From Cristatella mucedo (lineage: Eukaryota; Bryozoa; Phylactolaemata; Cristatellidae): a stretch of 17,500 nt of DNA. The notes under the pieces were generated by a model that was not told the DNA's origin, searched no databases, and saw nothing but the letters and a program-made list of their open reading frames with translations. Shown in pieces: positions 1-17,500 of the stretch. Numbering within the stretch: the first letter of the stretch is position 1; every line of letters starts with the position of its first letter. Both the position numbers and the translations under genes were made by a program. The DNA lies in NCBI GenBank assembly GCA_009760855.2, contig WPIO01000056.1, positions 295,001 through 312,500 on the forward strand, in the 5' to 3' direction.

Positions 1-955
<955 letters not shown>

Positions 956-1144
956 TCACCCTAGTTGAGAGGCACCGTCAGCGGGGCTCGCTGAATGCCA
1001 CCTTTCGGAGGATTTAGCTACCGAGGCTCGCGATGGAGCTGTGTCGATGTACATATTTGAAACGTGCCAGGAAGGGAAGGCACCTTAGCAGCTACTTCAT
1101 ATACCGGCTGACGGATACTATTTTTAGATGGCATGTAGTTCCGC

Positions 1145-1322
<178 letters not shown>

Positions 1323-1544
1323 GCACGCTTCAGATCCGCCAGGTTAAGAAAGATCATTGCTTTCATATGGGCTAACATTTTTTAGAAGCTGAAGCTATTA
1401 TGCACTGGAAATACAAAAGCGAGGCGATGCAGGAGATGCACAATGGACGCTTGGTCTGTCTGTCTCCAGGTGGGGCCTCCGAACCCAGAAAGAGGCTAAA
1501 TAGGCATCGACTTCATCGTTTGGTCACTTTTAGGTCCCTTCTTT

Positions 1545-2030
1545 CTTTGGCTTCAGCCCACCTATCGGATTTACTCCCCCACCGGGCTAAGCAACGTACC
1601 ACCAGCTTTTCGGAACTTAACTGCTTATCCATACCCCGTACAAACCTCAAATCCTTTGGAGATAGTCCCTTTAGTTCAGATGCCCTCAAAGCCTGGAACT
1701 CACTTCCGACTTGCGTCACGATATCTGATTTGACCACATTTAAAAAGAAACTAAAAAAGCATCTATCTATCTATCAAAGCATTTTGTGAGTCCCCGTGGT
1801 TCATCTTTCATGTGCTTAAGCGTACTGACAGTGTGCATGCTGCCACTAACCATGCCTGCATGCTGACCCAGTGCATATAAGCCCCTAACCATATTATCCT
1901 TGTTTTTTAGTGAGCATGCTACCACTAACCATTCAAGTCGCGGTTTCTTTGCAAAAAATGTAAAGCTCCTAGAAAGGGATTGAGTTATTTGAGGGTGCTT
2001 TATCAAATGTATTAATATTATTATCTCATG
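1545..2030 (+). mobile_element. LINE (CR1/L2-like) 3' fragment, family A copy 1
   Basis: The open frame to 1789 ends with a typical LINE reverse-transcriptase-protein C-terminus. It reads AHLSDLLPHRA, then PRTNLKSFGDSPFSSDALK, then AWNSLP and FKKKLKKHL. This is the conserved tail found in many CR1, L2 and related LINEs. The catalytic part is absent, so it is 5'-truncated. After the stop is a 3' UTR carrying a near-identical 19-bp word at 1835-1853 and 1914-1932, and an end with GGGTGCTTTATCAA and an AT-rich tail, both shared with the copy at 7470-7745. A CTAT run lies at the C-terminus. Boundaries are approximate. Confidence 0.85.
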
Positions 2031-4200
2031 CTGCTGCCTCGCTCCCCCCCCCCCGGTTGCAGCCCTCCCTGTCGATCTCTGCTCCTGCATCTGAAGCTTC
2101 TAGAGCCTCCGGTTCGGCGATTGCAAGAAGCTTACTTTTTAGAATCAGCTCTGTAGGGTGCCAAACTAGAACGACCTACGGGTTTTGACCGTGGCAAGCC
2201 GCAGACGATTGGCAGCGCCCGGTTGGCTCCTGGTCGCTTGTGGTCGCTCTAAGTCGCTCTAGCCGCGTGGGACCACAGCGAGGCCCCAAAAGCCCGGTCG
2301 CTCCCCCGGATTGGCGGCTGCGATTCCAGGGAGAGGGCCGCCGGATTCATAATTACGTGAAAAGTATTAACAATTCGAAGCATGTACGCAGCGGCTCCAG
2401 GGGCATGTCGGCGACGCGGCCATGAGAGAAAGTAAATAAAGGTAAAGTAAATATTGCCCGATACAACAACCTCATTAATATGACGGAGTGGAGCCCCAGC
2501 GGCTATCGCATCCCGCCTGTAGTGAGCGATGCAGAAATGCCTGCCGCAGGACTCGAGAAGCCCACGAAGCGGGTCGCGAAGTTCGAGCGCCCCGCCCCTC
2601 GGCCACGTCCCTGGGTGCCCAGGCTCAAGGTATTTTCTCGGAGGGAGGGCAACGACTTTTTTTCGATAGCGTCACAAAATGCCGCCAGAGCGATGCGCCT
2701 TCTCGCGCGTCTTCCGCTGGTTTCCATAAAATAAATCTTTTAAGGGAAGAGTGCATATGAAGAGTTGATCAAAAGACAAATCGCTGTAGAAAGGCGGCTT
2801 TAGGGGCCCGTCCAGCGGTTCGCCATCGGCCATGGCACTTCGGGCTCCCTTCACAGCGAGGCCAAAACGACTTCCGGTCGGCGCCTTCAGCGCGGATCGG
2901 TAGGCTTTCCAAAATTGTTACACGTTCAAATTAAAAGCTACAAAGATTGAATAAAACGACTAGAGAGCTAAACTGGCAATTTATTTCAATTAGCTGGGCC
3001 AAAAATCGTAGACGGTCTGATAGAGGCGTAGCGCTCCCCAGCGCTACTGGGCGTGGCAGCTAATCAAAGCCGTAGCTGCGAAGGCAACTTGGTAGCGGGT
3101 ATCTGCAGCCGCGGGCATGCGGCAGGCCCGTGCCTGGATCGGTTGCCCCGCCCACCTGCCGTGGGAAATCCGTACTAGCTAACTGCCTAGCCATGTCGCG
3201 TCTGCTCGAAGACCTTCAAAGATGAATGAATGATTCTGTATGTAGAAGTAAAGAAAAATAAAAAGAAAAAGTCTCACTTGCTTCCTAGCTTTCTCCTTCA
3301 CAGATTTGATGCGAAGACGAAATCGCACATTTCGTTGCTGAAGGAGGGAGGGTGACGCTAGCTGGAAGAGCCCAAGCCGCTGTGGACCCGTGCACGTCGT
3401 CGTGTCCGTGCTGCGGTTCTACTCTGTATGTCCGTTCGATGCAGCGCTGGGAGCGCTAGGCTCGCTTGCGCAAGACGCCAGGGATATCGGCGACTCGGCA
3501 CGCCCTCGGATGCAATGGCTGAATAGCCAAATTCCAGGCCAGCGCCAGCGCCAGACCGGCTCACATCCGGCTCGGGCCATGGCGATGAATGACCTGTAAG
3601 TGCACCGCTGGCGTCTTCGCATTCCTGCACAGGCGCAGCGGTGAATGGCGGCGCGCATGCATCTAAAAAACGTGCGCACGACGCAGGCAGCCTGTCCTAA
3701 GGTTGACAGGATTAAAAGTGATGGCTGCTGCACGAGGTTCGAGTGCATCGGGGCAGCGACCACCGATCTTGAGGCGGGTGGCGCGGCACTGTCCGGTCGC
3801 ACTTGTCGCCTGCTACGTCGCTCTCAGCTTGGCCTTCCACTGGCTCAGCAATTACCCGCTTCAAGTAGTCTGCGTGTTTTGCTTGCCCAAAATTTTGAGG
3901 GCGGCGCGGGTTTGCTCGCAGGCTCCGTGGGAATTTTACTGGCTTGACAACAGCCGTCCGACCGTCCTTCACCCCCCAGCTGCACCCTCGGCCATCCGGC
4001 CATTCCTTTCGCTTCCGTGCTTTCGATCTACCGAAATTTCAGGGCAGCTGTTCGCGCACATTTACACTTGCGATTGTCATCCTGACGAGTCGGACCTCGT
4101 AGAGCAGAAGCTGTGCGTGCAGGACAGAGCAGAGGACGGAATCAGGGTGGTGGAGGCGAGGTTCGTCTCTCACAGGATCAGCCACAACTGAGAGCTCACT
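2031..4200. other. intergenic, nothing recognised
   Basis: A run of 11 C at 2044-2054 and A-rich spots near 2430 and 3245-3275 are visible, the latter perhaps a decayed retroposon tail. The frame 3703-4191 (162 codons) has no motif I recognise, and its start and end are not supported by splice sites or homology. I see no supportable gene. Confidence 0.5.
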
Positions 4201-4310
4201 TGCGTCGTGCGATCAGTCGCATCCGGATCAAGGTCTGCCCGAATTCCCTAGAACTCCTCAGAAACTGCCCTCCTTGCTGTCTGTGTTCACCTGCTACCTA
4301 CCATACGACT

Positions 4311-4815
4311 GCAGCTGGCCATGAATATGGCTGCAAGGCTAGTTTGCTAATCAGTTTGCCCAGTTGTTTAGTCACGTGTCTCCTTTGCTAAAAAAGCTAG
4401 AATGGGTGCCGGTTGATCAACGGATACAGAGCAAAGTTCCTATGCTGACCCACAAGGCCTGCCACGGCTTGGCTCCACCATACCTAGCTGAACTGCTGCA
4501 CCAGTTTCAGCCTCCTCATGCCCCCAGGTCCTGTATCGACAGTGAATTAGCTGTTCCATTCCTCTGCTTAAGATCGTTGGCGACAGAAGTTTTTACTCTG
4601 TAAGTCCTAGACTGTGGAACTCACTGCCACGATTCTTACTTAACGACAGCTACTCTCCTGCTGCCGACCATTGCATATATTTCCAGCCGTCCTGAGCTGC
4701 TGCTTCCAAGAAACTCACTCCCTCAACTGCTCTTCTGACTCTGCTAGGCTTCTCACTTTCTCCTTGTTGCGTGAGAGGAAATCTGTTGGCTACCGAATGT
4801 GCACCGAACATTGCT
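4311..4815 (+). mobile_element. LINE (CR1/L2-like) 3' fragment, family B copy 1
   Basis: Aligns by eye through its length to 15761-16250, from the AATATGGCTGCAAGGCTAGT word to the TTGGCTACCGAATG word near 4788-4800. In translation it has VPVDQRIQSKVPMLTHKA, HGLAPPYLAELL and, in a shifted frame, SPRLWNSLP-type residues, the standard end of a CR1-like reverse transcriptase protein. There are frameshifts and stops. Homology upstream of 4311 is doubtful. An AATAAA lies at about 5111, but I do not assign it. Confidence 0.85.
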
Positions 4816-5789
4816 CAGTTTGTGAGTGCTCTATACACAAAACTCTCCTGTGTAACACTCACATTGTCTTTGTGACTGCGGAATTACAGACGAAGATACA
4901 TTACATTTGCAGGTGATCAGCCTCGCTAAGCAGCCAGCTGCAGACTGAAAGATCTGCTGTCCAGCTCTTCCATGGCTGGGTTCCCCTGCTCTACGCCAAA
5001 GAGCCCAACATTATGTGCCCCATGCAATTGACTATGCAGTGGCACAGTTCACCCGGTCTAGCATGTCTTACTGTTACCCCTGAGGCCACCACGCTCAATT
5101 CGGGCAAGTAATAAAGTACTGATAACAACAAATATAGTGACAATATTAATAATAATAATAACTCTATTTCACTCACGGGAACTATATCTCTTTCTAGGTT
5201 CTGCGTATAGGTAAAAGGTATACAAATAATAATAATAAAAGTAATAATAATAGTGATATTTGTAATATGTACTTAATATATGCTTTATACTTGATTAATA
5301 CTCACATAGCCGTTAGTGGCTTTTTAGCATAGTGTTGCAAACTGTCATCTCAGTGGTGGCCATGGCTGATATGGAGCTGCAGGTCACTGGCTGCTGCTGC
5401 AGTGGATTCACTGTTTGCCTAGTAGAGTAGTTGCCAGGCGGCAGTCTAGCACTGGAGGCTGTGGAGGAGCCAGTGCTGCCCGTGCTACAAGCATTGCTCA
5501 TTAGGTGGGCTTCGAAGCTGCAACTGCATAGTAATAATCACAGTAAAACATTTTTATAGAAACTTGACAATTAAAGCTTTTTCTAAGCATTTTACATTTA
5601 TATGCACCATGGGTCTGCATACAGGCTGCTGCTACTACCGCGGTAACAGAGTTATGTGGATTATCCAGGCTTCTTGTATAGGATCTCAACGATCGGAAGT
5701 TTGTTGCTCTGGCAAAGCTGTCAAAGCCAAAGCGACCTTTCTCTAGATGGATGACCGCATCAGCCTCACGCAGTCAAGTCGATCTGCTT
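4816..5789. other. intergenic with short AAT microsatellites
   Basis: ATA/AAT triplet repeats lie at 5146-5160 and 5222-5252 in an AT-rich patch (5100-5310). Nothing else is recognised. Confidence 0.55.
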
Positions 5790-6250
5790 TTATCTATGTG
5801 CTTTTGCAAAAATCCTGGTCTTAGATAAGGACATCACCGTGACAAGCTGGTCTGTACATCTCATCTAGACCTTATGTTGCTCACTACTGATTGGTCTTAA
5901 TGACTGTGCAATAGGATGGATACTGATGGAGCAAAACTCTACAGCTAGATGCATTTGCTCGAACGTCTCAAAAGTAGCAGGCTAGCTGATTTGACAGCCT
6001 CATTTTCGTAGCTGCAGAAGAGCCATGGTGACATTAATCCCCGCCTACTTGCAGAGTGGGCAGGAAAGGATCGTCTGCTCTGCAGTAGTGGAACCCACGA
6101 TCCGGGTCGTGAAGAGCGAGCACCTTACCCCTCAACTGCGACATTGCACCACATTCTCACCCAGATGCACTGGCTCTGACTATCAAATTGTGTATCGACT
6201 TCAACGTCCTGCTGCTCACTTGTCCATGCATTCTATCTTGCTCTAATATC
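5790..6250 (+). mobile_element. very decayed LINE fragment (family C), interrupted by a SINE
   Basis: Broken reading frames recall a CR1-type reverse transcriptase C-terminal region in the right order. DKLVCTSHLDLMLL lies near 5840-5880 (compare KLVHAFVxSRLDYxNxLL). QNSTAR follows near 5933. Then, after the SINE, come HHILTQMHWL and LTIKLCIDFNVLLLT (6147-6220; compare HITPxLxxLHWLPxxxRIxFKxLLLT). No intact frame remains. The assignment is by pattern recognition. Confidence 0.6.
5995..6145 (-). mobile_element. tRNA-derived SINE, diverged copy 1
   Basis: Shares with the copy at 6667-6816 its left edge (CAGCCTCATTT), the AAAGGATCG word and the order of all blocks, including the remains of box A (TGAGGGGTAAG on the minus strand). 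Box B is broken here. It sits between two parts of a LINE. Confidence 0.75.
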
Positions 6251-6666
6251 TACTAATATTCCAATACTTCCTTCTCAGCCTTGGCAGCCTAGCACCCGCT
6301 CCTGTCGTCCAGGCTCTGCATTTAAGGGTTAATGTCAATAAAATACCAAAAAAATCTATTGGTCCAGCAATCGAATATTTGTTTAGGGTACCTTTAAAAA
6401 ATATAGATATCTTAGATATTGGATCGGAAGTTTGACGCTTTCCGCGGCGTACAACAAAGAACTGATTATGTAAACCAAGTCTAGCTTGGATGCAAACAGA
6501 AATCAGCACTATCGGCAAATAGTTTCTTGTTACCGATTTGTGCATCACATGCGACCTGTTCCCAGTTTTTTAAACCTTGGTACATCGAGGTAAATGTTTG
6601 CAGCTTGTTGTGGTGCATTGTGGTGACTTTTAAGCAGCATCTCGTTCACAATTAACTCACACTTAG

Positions 6667-6816
6667 CAGCCTCATTTGAATAGCAGCAGCAGAGGAGCCT
6701 TAACGGCTTTCACCGTCGCTTGTAGTTGGCAATAAAGGATCGCCTACTGCAGGATTCGAACCCGCGACATCGGTCGTTGAGAGCAAGCAGCTTACCCCCT
6801 GAGCTATCGCGGCCCA
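6667..6816 (-). mobile_element. tRNA-derived SINE, copy 2 with clear Pol III boxes
   Basis: On the minus strand the head has box A TAGCTCAGGGGG (6806-6795) and a perfect box B GGTTCGAATCC (6762-6752) at tRNA spacing, with a T-arm stem of five pairs. The acceptor stem does not close (only about three pairs) and the D stem is incomplete. It is followed by a non-tRNA body of about 70 bp that is shared with the copy at 5995-6145. It is therefore a SINE head and not a functional tRNA gene. No target-site duplication was recognised. Confidence 0.85.
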
Positions 6817-6878
6817 GTAAAAATGTAGCTGTGTGCCTTGTAAATTCCCGAACCTGGCCAATGCTTCTCGGATGAAGA

Positions 6879-7049
6879 TGAAATTTAATATGTGAGTTCA
6901 GCTGTGTTTGTGCTCACTGCAGGAGTTAATTTGTGATTCCGGTTCGATGAAGATGTTCCGTGACACATATAGCAATATTTATCAAGCTGTAATCAGAAAT
7001 ATAATTTTGAAGGGAAAAAAGCACAGCTGAACTCAAATGTGAAATTTCA
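6879..7049. repeat. MITE-like inverted repeat
   Basis: The 28-nt arms at 6879-6906 and 7022-7049 are inverted copies with 25 of 28 matches (TGAAATTT, then TGAGTTCAGCTGTG). They enclose about 115 bp without coding signal. No flanking duplication is seen. Confidence 0.7.
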
Positions 7050-7469
7050 CATTAATCCATATTGTATTAGAAGAGTTATGTAATTTACAAGTCACAAATC
7101 TATCTAGACATCTAGGCTGTTAATGAAGCTGTTTAAAATTCACAAGTATTCTCCTCAATTAGCTGCAAGCATTGACCTCAATGTACCAAGGTTCAACAAG
7201 CTGGGACGCAAGTCACATGTGATGCAGAGAACGGCAATTTTTTTTATTTGTATATATGCTGCTTGCTTCAGGTTAACTTCAGGGTTAGGTAAGGTTTGCA
7301 TAATTGGTTCCTTCAATGTGGAAATCATTTTAAAACTTCAAATCCCATTTCTAACTCGAATGTCTTTTGAAAGGCACTCGAAGGAAAATTTGATTGTCGT
7401 ACTAACATTTTTGGTATTTTTGGAATTTACCCTATACTCACCTCAAGTCTTTGCGATGCCACGCCTGCA
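7050..7469. other. intergenic, nothing recognised
   Basis: The frame 7123-7485 (120 codons) is AT-rich in codon use and has no recognisable motif. I leave it unannotated as a gene. Confidence 0.45.
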
Positions 7470-7745
7470 GTTGCTTTGTTCCTGAAGTCGGACACTCTCT
7501 ACTGACTGGCGTCACGACATCCCCTGGTTTGACCCGTTAAATTAGAAGCTAAAAACCGCCTGATCCTCGCAGCATATTCTCTGTCCGTGTGAATTGTCTT
7601 AAGTTTGCTTATGTGGGCTGAAATAGTGCATGCTATAGCTAGCAATCGACATGCTTACTTTCCAGCACATGTGCAGAGCTTAGAAAGAGATTTAGTTCTC
7701 CTCTTAGGGTGCTTTACCAACGTTTTGTTATTATTATTTATATCA
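7470..7745 (+). mobile_element. LINE 3' fragment, family A copy 2
   Basis: A decayed copy of the element at 1545-2030. Shared words in the same order are GCGTCACGA (7509 and 1713), a TTTGACC word, CTTAAG, the AGAAAGRGAT region, GGGTGCTTTA (7707 and 1993) and an AT-rich ATTATTATT end. The coding part is reduced to the last few dozen codons and is broken. It ends about 150 bp before the DNTTIP1 start codon. Confidence 0.7.
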
Positions 7746-7899
7746 TTCTTTGGCATCTGTCTTTCTTCATTACAGCTAGTGTACTATCGATCATCATCGC
7801 CGGCTGCCAAGTAGTCGATACAATAGGACCAACCGGCATTGGCTGCGCCAGTGGCAGAGGAGGCAAAGGTGACGCGCACAACGTGACACACCTCGGCCG

Positions 7900-17282
<9,383 letters not shown>

Positions 17283-17500
17283 GTGAGTTCAAGTTCACCG
17301 TTCAGGCGATGGTCTGTCCTGGTGCCATCTCGGGTGACATGTGCCAGCGCTAGGTCAAGCTTCTTTGTCATGGACTTTTCGGTCTTTGAGAAGTTTCTGC
17401 CATGCTGCTTTCCTTCTCGCTGGGCCGGATGTGGCAGGTAGAAAGCCCCTGCAGCGCAGCTAGAGGGGCCAAGGCCTAGGCTGGCTAGGCGAGCTGGTGG
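17283..17500 (+). other. start of DNTTIP1 intron 9
   Basis: Intron sequence after a consensus GTGAGT donor. No further exon or repeat is recognised before the window ends. Confidence 0.6.

Noticed and set aside
2672-2860. Short frames near A-rich spots as a processed pseudogene
   Set aside because: No recognisable parent protein and no clear poly(A) tail or flanking duplication.
3703-4191. 162-codon frame and overlapping frames on both strands
   Set aside because: No recognisable motif, no splice support, and similar-length frames overlap it, as expected by chance in GC-rich DNA.
6740-6816. Functional tRNA gene on the minus strand
   Set aside because: Box A and B are good, but acceptor and D stems do not pair properly, and the sequence continues into a body shared with another copy. 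It is a SINE.
7123-7485. 120-codon frame as a small membrane protein
   Set aside because: Hydrophobic stretches are there, but base composition is that of the AT-rich flank, there are no splice or homology signals, and it runs into LINE remains.

Overview
This looks like animal (metazoan) nuclear DNA. Coding sequence is cut into short exons with matching GT/AG splice phases, separated by long dinucleotide microsatellites, truncated CR1/L2-type LINE pieces and a tRNA-derived SINE. No bacterial operon, ribosome binding site, CRISPR array or plasmid feature is visible. The species cannot be fixed from the sequence. The repeat mix and the Ala/Gln/Ser-rich protein style suggest an invertebrate, for example a chelicerate or a lophotrochozoan, but this is inference.

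The right half (7900 to beyond the window) carries one recognisable gene on the + strand, an ortholog of DNTTIP1 (TdIF1), the DNA-binding dimerisation subunit of the MiDAC histone deacetylase complex. Nine exons were assembled by hand: 7900-8881, 8949-9199, 11068-11162, 11392-11599, 13060-about 13212, 14766-14864, 16437-16547, 16658-16716 and 17222-17282. Splice phases agree at every junction that can be tested. They encode, in order, a low-complexity N-terminal extension of about 410 residues, a short motif region, the helical dimerisation domain, a Gly/Ser/Pro linker, an AT-hook (KRGRPRK) and the start of the SKI/SNO/DAC-like DNA-binding domain. The 3' exons lie outside the window.

The left half (1-7899) shows no supportable host gene. 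It holds compound GA/CA microsatellites embedded in a duplicated flank (441-955), a CA/TA/GA array (1147-1322), two copies of the 3' end of one LINE family (about 1545-2030 and 7470-7745), one copy of the 3' end of a second LINE (about 4311-4815), a very decayed third LINE (about 5790-6250) interrupted by a SINE, a second copy of that SINE with clear Pol III boxes (6667-6816), and a MITE-like inverted repeat (6879-7049). The better copy of the second LINE, with reverse transcriptase motifs, lies in the intron between exons 6 and 7 of the DNTTIP1 gene (about 14935-16262).

The introns hold further long (GA)n, (CT)n, (GT)n and (CA)n tracts, a 14-bp minisatellite (12480-12560) and a near-perfect 63-nt hairpin just inside intron 3 (11178-11240). 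The window appears to be one regulatory gene in a repeat-dense host genome. No novel defence or biosynthetic system is visible.
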